NCBI RefSeq assembly: GCF_016599145.1
Contig: NZ_JAENKO010000025.1
Location: forward strand, 1 to 61,961
Direction: 5' to 3'
DNA length: 61,961 nt
From: Tomitella cavernea
GTDB lineage: Bacteria; Actinomycetota; Actinomycetes; Mycobacteriales; Mycobacteriaceae
The position numbers and the translations under genes are program-made. This document shows, piece after piece, positions 1-10,097 of the stretch. The notes beneath the pieces were generated by a model that was given only the letters and a program-made list of their open reading frames with translations, was not told where the DNA came from and made no database searches. Within the stretch, counting starts at the first letter, position 1, and each line of letters starts with the position of its first letter.

Positions 1-1
1 G

Positions 2-187
2 CCCGCCGACGCCGCCGGCACCGCGCCCGCCGCGGGCGGGAACCCGCCGGCACCGGCGGACGGGGCCGGGGTGCACTTCCGCAACTGCGCCCAGGCACGG
101 GAGGCGGGGGCCGCGCCCGTGCATGCCGGGGACCCCGGCTACCGGCCCGGCCTCGACGGCGATAGGGACGGCGTCGCGTGCGAATGA
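2..187 (+). CDS. Excalibur calcium-binding domain protein, 3' end only
   Basis: The gene enters from the left edge, so only its last 61 codons are present. The visible part begins with a Pro/Ala/Gly-rich linker. It then has an excalibur domain: a Phe-Arg-Asn-Cys opening and a closing Asp-x-Asp-x-Asp-Gly-x-Ala-Cys-Glu (DGDRDGVACE), which matches the calcium-loop consensus DxDxDGxACE. Such domains usually sit at the C-terminus of secreted or surface proteins, often after a nuclease-like or DUF1524 domain. What precedes it here cannot be seen. The reading frame is certain because the domain ends exactly at the stop. Confidence 0.8.
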   Translation, partial: PADAAGTAPAAGGNPPAPADGAGVHFRNCAQAREAGAAPVHAGDPGYRPGLDGDRDGVACE

Positions 188-238
188 CCCACGCCGCGAG
201 CCGCAATGTGACATAGATCTCCGCCGCAAACCCCTACC

Positions 239-270
239 TACGGAGCCGTAACTTACGGTAACGTAGCCGT
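239..270 (+). promoter_or_regulatory. Palindromic operator/promoter of the desaturase gene
   Basis: A perfect 12-bp palindrome TACGGAGCCGTA (239-250) is followed three bases later by a second inverted pair, TACGG (254-258) and CCGTA (267-271), which reaches into the start codon. A TAACGT box at 259-264 lies six bases before the ATG, which fits a leaderless transcript. Overlap of the palindromes with the -10 region suggests repression by a dimeric, TetR-like regulator. The regulator is not identified. Confidence 0.5.
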
Positions 271-1542
271 ATGGCAATCACCGACGTAGTCGAGTACGCA
301 CACCTCACCGACGAAGACGTCGAAGCGCTGGGGCGCGAGTTCGACGCGATCCGTCGTGACGTGGAGGAGTCCCGCGGCGAGAGCGATGCGCGCTACATCC
401 GCACCACGATCCGGGCCCAGCGCGCGCTCGATTTCGCCGGCCGGCTGACCCTGGCCCTGGGCAGCGACCGCAAGGCCGGCTGGCTGGCGGGCACCGCCAT
501 CCTCGGCACGGCCAAGATCATCGAGAACATGGAGATCGGCCACAACGTCATGCACGGCCAGTGGGACTGGATGAACGACCCGGAGATCCATTCCTCCACA
601 TGGGAGTGGGACATCGTCGGCACCTCCGAGAACTGGAAGTACACGCACAACCACATCCACCACAAGTACACCAACGTACTCGGCATCGACGACGACATCG
701 GCTACGGCTTGCTGCGCGTGACCCGCGACCAGCGGTGGTCGCCGTTCTACGCGGGCAACGTCGCCTACAACGCGATCCTGCAGTTGCTGTTCGAGTACGG
801 CGTGGCCATCCAGGCCCTCGAGCTGGGCAAGGTGGCCAAGGGCCGCGTGCCCAAGGAACGGTTCCGCGCCCAGCTCACGCCCGCGCTGCGCAAGATCGGC
901 AAGCAGATCCTCAAGGACTACGTCCTGTTCCCCGCCTTGTCCGGCCGCCGGTGGAAGAGCACCCTCACCGCCAACCTCACCGCCAACGCGACCCGCAACG
1001 TCTGGACCAATGCGGTGATCTTCTGCGGCCACTTCCCCGACGGGGCCGAGAAGTTCACCAAGCGCGACGTCGACACAGAGACCCGCGCCGAGTGGTACCT
1101 GCGCCAGATGCTCGGCAGCGCCAACATCTCCGGCGGCCGCGCCATGGATTTCATGACCGGCAACCTGAGCTACCAGATCGAGCATCACCTGTTCCCCGAC
1201 CTGCCCAGCAACCGCTACGCCGAGATTGCGGTACGCGTCCGAGAACTGGCAGACAAGTACGACCTGCCCTACACCAACGGCCCCCTGCTGGTGCAGTACG
1301 GCCAGTCCTGGCGCACCATCGCCAAGTTGTCGCTGCCGAACAAGTACCTGCGCGACACCGCGGACGCGGCGCCGGAGACCAACTCCGAGTACCGGTTCGA
1401 CGGCAGCACCACGTCGCTCATCGACCCTGCCACCGGCCGCCGGCGCGGCCTGGCCTCGGCGCTCAAGGGCTCCCGGCGCGGGATCGTGCGCCGCATCGCA
1501 CGCGGTCGCAGTCGGCGGGATCAGGGGCTCGCCGCCGCCTGA
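271..1542 (+). CDS. Membrane fatty acid (acyl-CoA/acyl-lipid) desaturase
   Basis: This 423-residue protein belongs to the membrane-bound di-iron fatty acid desaturases, which introduce a double bond using O2 and electrons from a reductase. The three histidine clusters are visible: H91-x3-H95 in GHNVMHGQ, H126-x-H128-x-H130-H131 in HNHIHHK, and QIEHH at about 302-306 followed by LFPDLPSNRY. The QIEHH form is typical of DesA3/linoleoyl-CoA desaturase-like members. The last 30 residues are Arg-rich and divergent. No ferredoxin or oxidoreductase partner is adjacent. The ATG sits directly behind the palindromic promoter, and no earlier start is plausible. The substrate position (for example delta-9) is inferred, not shown. 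Confidence 0.92.
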   Translation: MAITDVVEYAHLTDEDVEALGREFDAIRRDVEESRGESDARYIRTTIRAQRALDFAGRLTLALGSDRKAGWLAGTAILGTAKIIENMEIGHNVMHGQWDWMNDPEIHSSTWEWDIVGTSENWKYTHNHIHHKYTNVLGIDDDIGYGLLRVTRDQRWSPFYAGNVAYNAILQLLFEYGVAIQALELGKVAKGRVPKERFRAQLTPALRKIGKQILKDYVLFPALSGRRWKSTLTANLTANATRNVWTNAVIFCGHFPDGAEKFTKRDVDTETRAEWYLRQMLGSANISGGRAMDFMTGNLSYQIEHHLFPDLPSNRYAEIAVRVRELADKYDLPYTNGPLLVQYGQSWRTIAKLSLPNKYLRDTADAAPETNSEYRFDGSTTSLIDPATGRRRGLASALKGSRRGIVRRIARGRSRRDQGLAAA

Positions 1543-1565
1543 AAGTTCCCTAGACTGCGGACGAC

Positions 1566-1598
1566 GCGGCCCGCCCCGGCACCGCCGGGGCGGGCCGC
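1566..1598 (+). terminator. Strong GC hairpin between desaturase and MFS gene
   Basis: Two perfect 15-base arms, GCGGCCCGCCCCGGC and its complement, flank a three-base loop (ACC). It begins 24 bases after the desaturase stop. There is no T-tract, which is usual for actinobacterial terminators. It should separate the desaturase transcript from the MFS gene. Confidence 0.7.
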
Positions 1599-1644
1599 GC
1601 CAATGCGCGCAGGACGCCGTCGACCACGGAACGAGACCCCCCGT

Positions 1645-3087
1645 ATGCCCCCTCAGCGCCGCCCCGCAGTGGTGGTGACGGTTCTGTGCACGACGGGCAT
1701 CCTCGCCTCGCTGGTGCAGACCATCATCATCCCGCTCGTGCCGCGGCTGCCGGAGCTGCTGGACGCGGGCCCCGCCGACGCCTCCTGGGCGGTCACCGCC
1801 ACGCTCCTCGTCGGCGCCATCATGACCCCCATCGCCGGACGCCTGGGCGACATGTACGGCAAGCGCCGGGTACTGGCCCTGTGCCTCATCTCGTTGGTCG
1901 CCGGCTCGGTGTTGTGCGCGTTGACCTCGTCGCTGATCCCCGTGACCATCGGCCGCGGGTTGCAGGGGGTGTCGATGGGCGTGATCGCCCTCGGCATCAG
2001 CATCATGCGTGACGAGCTGCCCGAGGAGCGGGTGGGCGGCGGCATCGCGATGATGAGCGCGACGATCGGTATCGGCGGGGCGATCGGCATGCCCGCCGCC
2101 GCCATCGTGGCCGAGCGCGCCGACTGGCACGTGGTCTTCGCCGCCACCGGCGTGCTCGCGGCGGGGGCCCTGGTGGCGGTACTGCGCTTGGTCCCCGAAT
2201 CACCGGTGCGCAGCGGCGGGCGGTTGGACGCGGTCGGCGCGCTCGGGCTGGCGGCGGGCCTGGCCGCATTCCTTCTCGCCATCACCGAGGGCGCTGTGTG
2301 GGGCTGGTCGTCGGCCCGCACACTCGGCGCTTTCGGCGCCGCCGCCGCGGTCTTCGCGCTGTGGTCGGTACACCAGCTCCGGGTGCGGGCCCCGCTCGTA
2401 GACCTGCGCGTGAGCGCCCGCCCCCAGGTGCTGTTCACCAACCTCGCCTCCGTCGCAGTGGGTTTCGCCATGTTCGGGATGGCCCTGATACCTCCGCAAC
2501 TGCTCATGGCGCCCGAGGAGACCGGCTACGGGCTGGGCCTGACGATGACGCAGACGGCGCTGCTCATCGCGCCCAGCGGTATCGTGATGTTCTTCTGCTC
2601 GCCGTTGTCGGCGCGGATCAGCAACCGCTACGGCCCCCGTGTCACGCTCATGAGCGGCACCATCGTCATCGCCGCGGGCTACATCGTAGTGCTCGCCGCG
2701 CCCTTCGGGGCCGTGCAGATCCTCATCGCCAGCATCGTCGTCAACGGCGGGATCGGCATCGCCTACGCCGCCATGCCCGCGCTCATCATCGCCGCCGTGC
2801 CCGTCGGCGAGACAGCCGCCGCCAACGGGCTCAACGCGCTGATGCGTTCGATCGGCACCTCGTCGTCCTCCGCAGTCATCAGCGCCGTCCTGGCGACCAT
2901 GACGGTGACAGTGGCCGTGGGCGACTCCGCCGGCGGTACGCAGGAGCTCGTGGCGCCCACGGCCGCCGGCTTCACGACCGCCGCCGCCGTCTGCCTGGCC
3001 GCCGCGCTCGTGTCCACGGCCCTGACAGCGTGCGTGCCGCGCGCGTCCCGGGCGCGCGCCACGCGGACCGCGCCCGAAAGCGCGTGA
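1645..3087 (+). CDS. MFS drug-exporter-type transporter (EmrB/QacA-like)
   Basis: This is a 480-residue integral membrane protein of the major facilitator superfamily. MFS motif A (GRLGDMYGKRR, about residues 65-75) lies between the second and third membrane segments. Length and hydrophobic pattern fit a DHA2-type transporter with about 14 segments, normally proton-driven exporters of toxic compounds. The ATG at 1645 is preferred over one at 1603 because GGAACGAG lies upstream at a usable distance and the earlier ATG sits directly against the terminator hairpin. A short basic tail ends the protein. No regulator gene is adjacent, so the substrate cannot be guessed. Confidence 0.85.
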   Translation: MPPQRRPAVVVTVLCTTGILASLVQTIIIPLVPRLPELLDAGPADASWAVTATLLVGAIMTPIAGRLGDMYGKRRVLALCLISLVAGSVLCALTSSLIPVTIGRGLQGVSMGVIALGISIMRDELPEERVGGGIAMMSATIGIGGAIGMPAAAIVAERADWHVVFAATGVLAAGALVAVLRLVPESPVRSGGRLDAVGALGLAAGLAAFLLAITEGAVWGWSSARTLGAFGAAAAVFALWSVHQLRVRAPLVDLRVSARPQVLFTNLASVAVGFAMFGMALIPPQLLMAPEETGYGLGLTMTQTALLIAPSGIVMFFCSPLSARISNRYGPRVTLMSGTIVIAAGYIVVLAAPFGAVQILIASIVVNGGIGIAYAAMPALIIAAVPVGETAAANGLNALMRSIGTSSSSAVISAVLATMTVTVAVGDSAGGTQELVAPTAAGFTTAAAVCLAAALVSTALTACVPRASRARATRTAPESA

Positions 3088-3209
3088 CCTGACGACGCAG
3101 GAGCGGTCCTGACCCGCGCACGCACGTTCCGCGTACGAGAGAACCATGACGTCCGTCTCATATCGCGGTCAATGATGCGTGAAATTGTTTCGCGGCTTAC
3201 GATTCCCGC

Positions 3210-5897
3210 GTGAGCACCACCGATGCGCAGCCGGGTCGCCCCCGGCGCCCGCGCAGTTGGCATCAGCGCGCCGGCATGCCGGTGCGCGTGTGGCTGGTCC
3301 TGCTTGTCCTCGCGGGCGTCCTGCACCGGTTCCTCCCCGAGTCCCGCTGGCTGCTCGTGCACATGTTCACCCTCGGCGCCGTCACCAACTCCATCCTGGT
3401 GTGGTCGCAGCACTTCACCGAGCGCTTCCTGCGCGGCGAGGTCTCCCCGCGCACCCGCCGATTGCAGCTCGCCCGCATCTACACGCTCAACGCCGCGATC
3501 ATGGTCACCATCGTGGGGGTGGCAGGCGGGATCTGGCCCGTCGCCCTGGCCGGCTCCGTCCTCGTCGGCGTGGTCGTCGCCTGGCACGCCGTCGGGCTGC
3601 TCCGGCAGCTGTGCGCGGCACGCGCCGGCGGCACCGCCTGGCACGCCGACGGCGTCTGGTTCTACATCTGCTCGGCGCTGCTCCTCCCGGTGGGCGCGGG
3701 ATTCGGCGCCGCCCTCGCGTCCGGCCTGTCCGACGTGTGGCACGTCCGGTTGATCCTCGCCCACGAGGCGACGAACTTGCTCGGTTTCCTGGGCCTCGCT
3801 GCGGCAGGGACGCTCCTCGTCGTCTATCCGCGGATGCTGGGGATCGACGACGACGCCACCTCCGGCGGGACACTCCGCCGCACGCTCCCCACGCTCGCGG
3901 CGCTGCTGTGCGGCCTGGCCGCGATCGTCGCCGGGGCGCTGGCCGGGATCGCACCGCTCGCTGCCGCCGGCACGGTGCTCTACCTTCTCGGCTGGGCGGC
4001 GGTCGCCGCGCCCACGGTGGTGCGTGCGTTCCGCACCCCCGGCGTCCGGCTGCGGCCCTGGTACGACGCATTGTCCGTGTCCGCAGCGCTGCTCTGGCTC
4101 GGCGGCTCGCTCATCGCGCTGGCCGTGATCATCGCAACCGGCCCCTTGGCCCCGGCCAGGCTGGCCCCGCTGACGATCCCCTTGGTCGCGGGGTTCGCAG
4201 CGCAGCTCCTGCTCGGCGTGATGAGCCGGCTGCTGCCGAGCCTCATGGGCTCCGGCGGCACCGTCACCGACATCGGCGTGCAGGCGATGAACCGCTGGGC
4301 CGTGTGGCGGATCGTCGTCATCAACGGCGGGCTGCTGCTGTGGCTGCTGCCCCTGCCCAGCTGGGCGCGAGTGGCGCTTTCCGCGCTCGTCATGGCCGCG
4401 TTCGTGGCATTCCTGCCCATCATGATCGTCAGCGCGCGGCGCGCCATGGCCGCGCGGTGGGCGATCGCCGCGGGCGGCCGGCCCACGGCGCCCATGCCGG
4501 CGGGTCCCATGGCGCAACACGGCAGCGGCACGCAGATCACCGCCGCGCTGGCCTCTCTGGGTCTGGTGGTGGCGGTGGGCGCCGCGGTCTCCGGCCCCGG
4601 GCAGACCGCGTCGCCCGACCAGGGGATCACCGCGACGGGCAACACCACCCGGGTGGAGGTGACCGCCGCGGACATGCGCTTCACCCCGTCGGACATCGCT
4701 GTCCCGGCCGGCGACCGACTGGTGATCACCGCGACGAACACCGACGACATGGTGCACGACCTGGTGCTGGACACCGACGCCTCGTCAGGGCGGCTCAACC
4801 CCGGTGAGACGGCCACGGTCGACGTGGGCGTGGTGGGCCGCACCGTCGACGGCTGGTGTTCGATCGTGGGCCACCGGCAGCAGGGCATGACGCTCACCAT
4901 CACGCCCATCGGCGGCGTTGGCACCGAGAATGCGAGTACCGGGAAGGCCGGCAACACCGACCACTCCGCCATGGGCCACCGGGACGCCGCGGGCGATCCG
5001 CTCACCCCGGACGATGCCGCCCGGTCACTGCACACGCCGCTGCCCGGCGACTTCCGCGCCGCGGACCCCGTGGTGGCTCCCGCACCGCCCGGCACTGTGC
5101 ACCGGTACACCTTCGACATCACGGAGCAGCGGGGAGGGGTCGCCCCCAGCATCTCGCAGATGCTGTGGACGTACAACGGGACCGTCGGCGGACCGACGTT
5201 GCGCGGCCGGTTGGGCGACACGTTCGAGATCACCTTGGTAAACCATGGCACGATGGGGCATTCCATCGACTTCCATGCGGGCATGGTCTCGCCCGACGCC
5301 ACCATGCGCACCATCAACCCGGGCGAGTCGCTGGTCTACCGATTCACCGCCGAGAACACCGGGGCGTGGCTGTACCACTGCTCGACCGCGCCCATGTCCG
5401 ACCACATCGCCGCGGGCATGTTCGGTGCGGTCATCATCGACCCACCGGGGCTCGCCCCGGTCGACGCCGAGTACCTCTTCGAACAGTCCGAGGTGTACTT
5501 GGGGCCCGAGGGCGGGAAGGTCGACCATACCAAGGTCGCGGCCAAGACCCCCGACCTCGTGGTGTTCAACGGCTTCGCCGATCAGTACGTGGCCCGCCCT
5601 CTCCATGCGAAGGTGGGCGACCGCATCCGCATCTGGGTGGTCGACGCCGGCCCCAACCTGCCGTCCGCCTTCCACGTCGTGGGCACGCAGTTCGACACCG
5701 TCTATAAGGAGGGCGCGTACCTTCTGCGTCCGGACAACTCGCTGCACGGCGGCGCGCAGGTGCTCGACCTGAGCCCGGCGCAGGGCGGCTTCGTCGAGAT
5801 GACGTTCACCGAACCCGGCACCTACAGCTTCGTCGACCATGTGATGAGCGATGCGGAGAGGGGCGCGCGGGGGCGGATCGTCGTCACGTCCGCCTGA
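3210..5897 (+). CDS. Membrane-anchored copper nitrite reductase (NirK) fusion with cupredoxin
   Basis: This is an 895-residue three-part protein. Residues 1-about 430 form a multi-span membrane region (about 11 helices, with a His-bearing HMFTLGAVTNS segment). Residues about 470-580 are a small cupredoxin with His (MVHDLVL), Cys-x4-His and Met (WCSIVGHRQQGM) type 1 copper ligands. Residues about 610-895 are a two-domain NirK. In that part the type 1 ligands are His in GHSIDFH, Cys in YHC, His in SDHIAAG and Met in GMFGA. The type 2 ligands are His in DFHAG, His in YHC and His in FVDHVM. The catalytic Asp (IDFH) and His (SAFHVVG) are kept. It should reduce nitrite to nitric oxide, with the fused cupredoxin as likely electron donor. 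The start is GTG. Nitrite reduction is inferred from ligand conservation. Confidence 0.85.
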   Translation: MSTTDAQPGRPRRPRSWHQRAGMPVRVWLVLLVLAGVLHRFLPESRWLLVHMFTLGAVTNSILVWSQHFTERFLRGEVSPRTRRLQLARIYTLNAAIMVTIVGVAGGIWPVALAGSVLVGVVVAWHAVGLLRQLCAARAGGTAWHADGVWFYICSALLLPVGAGFGAALASGLSDVWHVRLILAHEATNLLGFLGLAAAGTLLVVYPRMLGIDDDATSGGTLRRTLPTLAALLCGLAAIVAGALAGIAPLAAAGTVLYLLGWAAVAAPTVVRAFRTPGVRLRPWYDALSVSAALLWLGGSLIALAVIIATGPLAPARLAPLTIPLVAGFAAQLLLGVMSRLLPSLMGSGGTVTDIGVQAMNRWAVWRIVVINGGLLLWLLPLPSWARVALSALVMAAFVAFLPIMIVSARRAMAARWAIAAGGRPTAPMPAGPMAQHGSGTQITAALASLGLVVAVGAAVSGPGQTASPDQGITATGNTTRVEVTAADMRFTPSDIAVPAGDRLVITATNTDDMVHDLVLDTDASSGRLNPGETATVDVGVVGRTVDGWCSIVGHRQQGMTLTITPIGGVGTENASTGKAGNTDHSAMGHRDAAGDPLTPDDAARSLHTPLPGDFRAADPVVAPAPPGTVHRYTFDITEQRGGVAPSISQMLWTYNGTVGGPTLRGRLGDTFEITLVNHGTMGHSIDFHAGMVSPDATMRTINPGESLVYRFTAENTGAWLYHCSTAPMSDHIAAGMFGAVIIDPPGLAPVDAEYLFEQSEVYLGPEGGKVDHTKVAAKTPDLVVFNGFADQYVARPLHAKVGDRIRIWVVDAGPNLPSAFHVVGTQFDTVYKEGAYLLRPDNSLHGGAQVLDLSPAQGGFVEMTFTEPGTYSFVDHVMSDAERGARGRIVVTSA

Positions 5898-5953
5898 CGA
5901 CCGTCGCGGCGCGCCTCCGCACGTCCGGTGACGCGGCGGCGCATCATCGGGTC

Positions 5954-7330
5954 ATGCGTCCGGTTCGATGCGGATCCCGGTTTGCCGTAACCTGCGCCGC
6001 CGTCCTCCTGTTCGCACTCACGGCCACGGCGTCCCCCGCCGCCGCCGGGCCGCCGGGCGTTGCGGGGTCCGTCGCGGCGCAGGCCGGGTCCGGCTCCGCC
6101 GAGGCGGGGTTCGCCTCCACCGGAGCACAGCCCGGTGACAGCCCGCCGCCGTGGACCGCCGCGGTGATGCCCACGCCCATCCGGGACGACCCGTTCTTCG
6201 CCTACCCGGACGACCCCGAACGACTGGCCGCGCGTGACGACGGGGAGCTCATCCGGCACCGCCGCGCCGGAACGGTGCAGATAGGCCTGCCCGGCAACCG
6301 TCTGCACCAGTTCATGTTCCGCTCCAACAACTCGCACGGCGAGCCGATCGCGGCCACAGCCAGCCTCCTCGTGCCGGACCGCCCCTGGCGCGGCACCGGC
6401 CCACGCCCCGTCGTCGTGAACGCCGCCGCCATCGACAGCCTGGGCGCCACCTGCACGCCGAGTTACGCCCTGGTGCACAAACCGTTCGAGATCGAGATCC
6501 CCCCGTTCACCGCGACGATCCTCAACCGCGGATACGCCGTGCTCGTCCCCGACCACGAGGGTCCGCGCATGGCCTACGCCGCAGGCATACTCGCCGGGCA
6601 CATCGTCCTCGACTCCGTCCGTGCGATGCGGCGGCTCCCCGCGCTCCCGCGCACCGGCATCGACGAGGACTCCCGCCTGGCCCTCACCGGATACAGCGGT
6701 GGCGCCATCGCCGCCGGGTGGGCCGCCCAGCTACAGCCCGTCTACGCACCCGAAGTGGACTTCGCCGGCGCCGCCATCGGCGGTGTGCCCGCCGATTTCG
6801 CGCTGCTGCCCGCCACGATGGACGGCGCCCTGGGCAGCGGACTGTTCATCGCCGCGTCCTTCGGCCTGGCCCGCGAATACCCGCGGCTGCTGACCAGCCT
6901 CAACGACTTCGGCCAGACGATGGCGCGCTCCCCCGCCAAGGACCTGTGCGCCAAGGCGCTCATGGCGTCCGGCATCGCGATGCAGAGGATCGAGACGTTC
7001 ACCTACCCGGGCGTGCTGGACTCCCCCGACGTGCGCGCCGTGATGGCCGAGAACAGGCTCGGCGGGATGCCGCCCGCGGCGCCGGTGCTACTCTTCCAGG
7101 CCTCGAGCTCGGTGTTCCTCGGCGACGAGTGGATACCCGAGTCCGGGGTGATCGATCTTTTCCACGAGTGGTGCGACCAGGGTGCCGACGTCATCTACGC
7201 GCCGGTCCCCGGCGAGCATCTCTCGGGCGGGTTCACCTCCTTCCCGATGGTGGTGCAATACCTGTCCGACCGGCTCGACGGCGTTCCGCAGGCGCCGGGC
7301 TGCAGCCGGCAGCAGTGGGCCGGGAGCTGA
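5954..7330 (+). CDS. Secreted lipase, LIP family (alpha/beta hydrolase)
   Basis: This is a 458-residue exported protein. It starts with a signal peptide (basic MRPVRCGSR, hydrophobic core, ASPAAA cleavage region) and an Ala/Pro/Gly-rich linker. The fold is that of the secretory lipase (LIP) family. The nucleophile is Ser248 in GYSGG, and a likely catalytic His422 lies in PGEHLSGG. An acidic residue near GDEWIPESG is the probable third member. It should hydrolyse acylglycerols or other esters outside the cytoplasm. A second, degenerate member of the same family lies at 11476-12879. It stands alone, and the next gene is convergent. Confidence 0.85.
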   Translation: MRPVRCGSRFAVTCAAVLLFALTATASPAAAGPPGVAGSVAAQAGSGSAEAGFASTGAQPGDSPPPWTAAVMPTPIRDDPFFAYPDDPERLAARDDGELIRHRRAGTVQIGLPGNRLHQFMFRSNNSHGEPIAATASLLVPDRPWRGTGPRPVVVNAAAIDSLGATCTPSYALVHKPFEIEIPPFTATILNRGYAVLVPDHEGPRMAYAAGILAGHIVLDSVRAMRRLPALPRTGIDEDSRLALTGYSGGAIAAGWAAQLQPVYAPEVDFAGAAIGGVPADFALLPATMDGALGSGLFIAASFGLAREYPRLLTSLNDFGQTMARSPAKDLCAKALMASGIAMQRIETFTYPGVLDSPDVRAVMAENRLGGMPPAAPVLLFQASSSVFLGDEWIPESGVIDLFHEWCDQGADVIYAPVPGEHLSGGFTSFPMVVQYLSDRLDGVPQAPGCSRQQWAGS

Positions 7331-7378
7331 CCACGCCTGAAGATCCGGCACCGGCGGCGCGTCAGGCCACGCGACGAT

Positions 7379-8209
7379 TCAGGCCACCAGATGCCACGCC
7401 AGCGCGGCCGCGAGCGCACCGGCCCCGTTGAGCGACCAGTGCAGCGCGATCGGCGCCAACAGGCTGCCGCTGCGGCGACGCAGCCACGTGAACAGTGCGC
7501 CCGCCAGCGCGGTGGCCACCACGGCTCCCGCGATACCGGCGATCTGCCCGAGCACCCCGGACCCGAAGATCGCGGACAAGCCCTCCTTTCCCGCGGTGAG
7601 CCCCAGCGACGAGGCCACATGCCACAGACCGAACAGCATCGATCCGACGACGAACACGCCACGGACACCGGAGGCCCTGCTGAGCGTGCCGTGCAGGACT
7701 CCGCGGAAGGCGAGTTCCTCCGGAATGGCCGTCTGCAGCGGGATCACCACCATCGCCGCGATAAGTGCGCCCGACACGGTGGCGTAGCGGTCCACCATGA
7801 AGAACTCGCGGGTCGCCGGCAGTACGGCCCCGACGACGACCACGGTGGCGACCGCGACGACGCTGGCGAGCGCGTAGACGGTGCTGCGCTTCCAGTGCCG
7901 CGGGGAAAGCCCGAGCTCGGACCACGCCATGCCCCGCGCGCGCATCATCCCCAACAGGACGATCGCCGCCACCGGCACCGCGGCGATCGACGCCCACACG
8001 GTGGTGAAGTGCGCGACCAGGTTGGTGGACACCAGCACCACGACGACGATGGCCACGTCCACCCATGCGCGGATGGCCCGCACGCCGCCAATCATCGACG
8101 GGGCCGCGTCCGACGGCGCGTGGGGGGCGGGTTCCATCGCGCCGCGCCGTACCGGGATGAGGAGCCCTTCCTCGCCGGGTCCTGCAGGGCCCGGCGCACC
8201 CGTGTCCAT
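7379..8209 (-). CDS. CPBP family intramembrane metalloprotease
   Basis: This 276-residue multi-span protein belongs to the CPBP/Abi (CAAX protease-like) family. The active-site signatures are E164-E165-x3-R169 (EELAFRG) and H197 in FGLWHV, with a third motif His in ALHWSLN near the C-terminus. The start at 8209 is chosen because AGGTGAC precedes it. An upstream ATG at 8284 would add an unlikely Arg-rich leader. Bacterial members are linked to bacteriocin self-immunity or peptide maturation, but no peptide gene is seen beside it. It is divergent from the fumarase gene. Confidence 0.85.
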   Translation of the reverse strand: MDTGAPGPAGPGEEGLLIPVRRGAMEPAPHAPSDAAPSMIGGVRAIRAWVDVAIVVVVLVSTNLVAHFTTVWASIAAVPVAAIVLLGMMRARGMAWSELGLSPRHWKRSTVYALASVVAVATVVVVGAVLPATREFFMVDRYATVSGALIAAMVVIPLQTAIPEELAFRGVLHGTLSRASGVRGVFVVGSMLFGLWHVASSLGLTAGKEGLSAIFGSGVLGQIAGIAGAVVATALAGALFTWLRRRSGSLLAPIALHWSLNGAGALAAALAWHLVA

Positions 8210-8338
8210 CGCTGTCACCTGTTCCAGGATAGCGGCGGCTTCACGACCCCGCCGCGGCCTGGAACGGGCCGTGCGGCACATCACGGGTTCCCGCAGGCGG
8301 GCTCCGGATCGGCGGTCGTTAACCTGGAGGCGAAACCA

Positions 8339-8359
8339 TAGAATTCTTCGGACCTGGAG
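8339..8359 (+). promoter_or_regulatory. Fumarase promoter -10 and ribosome binding site
   Basis: TAGAAT at 8339-8344 is a good -10 candidate. CCTGGAG at 8353-8359 lies five bases before the ATG at 8365 and decides that start over the GTG at 8359. No convincing -35 hexamer is seen. Confidence 0.45.
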
Positions 8360-8364
8360 TGATA

Positions 8365-10062
<1,698 letters not shown>

Positions 10063-10097
10063 GGGTCTGACCGGCGGGCCGGCCGCTGGGCCCCCGC

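Noticed and set aside
253-2130. Long open frame on the minus strand opposite the desaturase and MFS genes
   Set aside because: His/Arg/Gly-rich translation with no motif. It is the antisense shadow of two well-supported genes in high-GC DNA.
2763-4757. 664-codon minus-strand open frame opposite the NirK fusion
   Set aside because: Low-complexity composition and complete overlap with real coding sequence; no family features.
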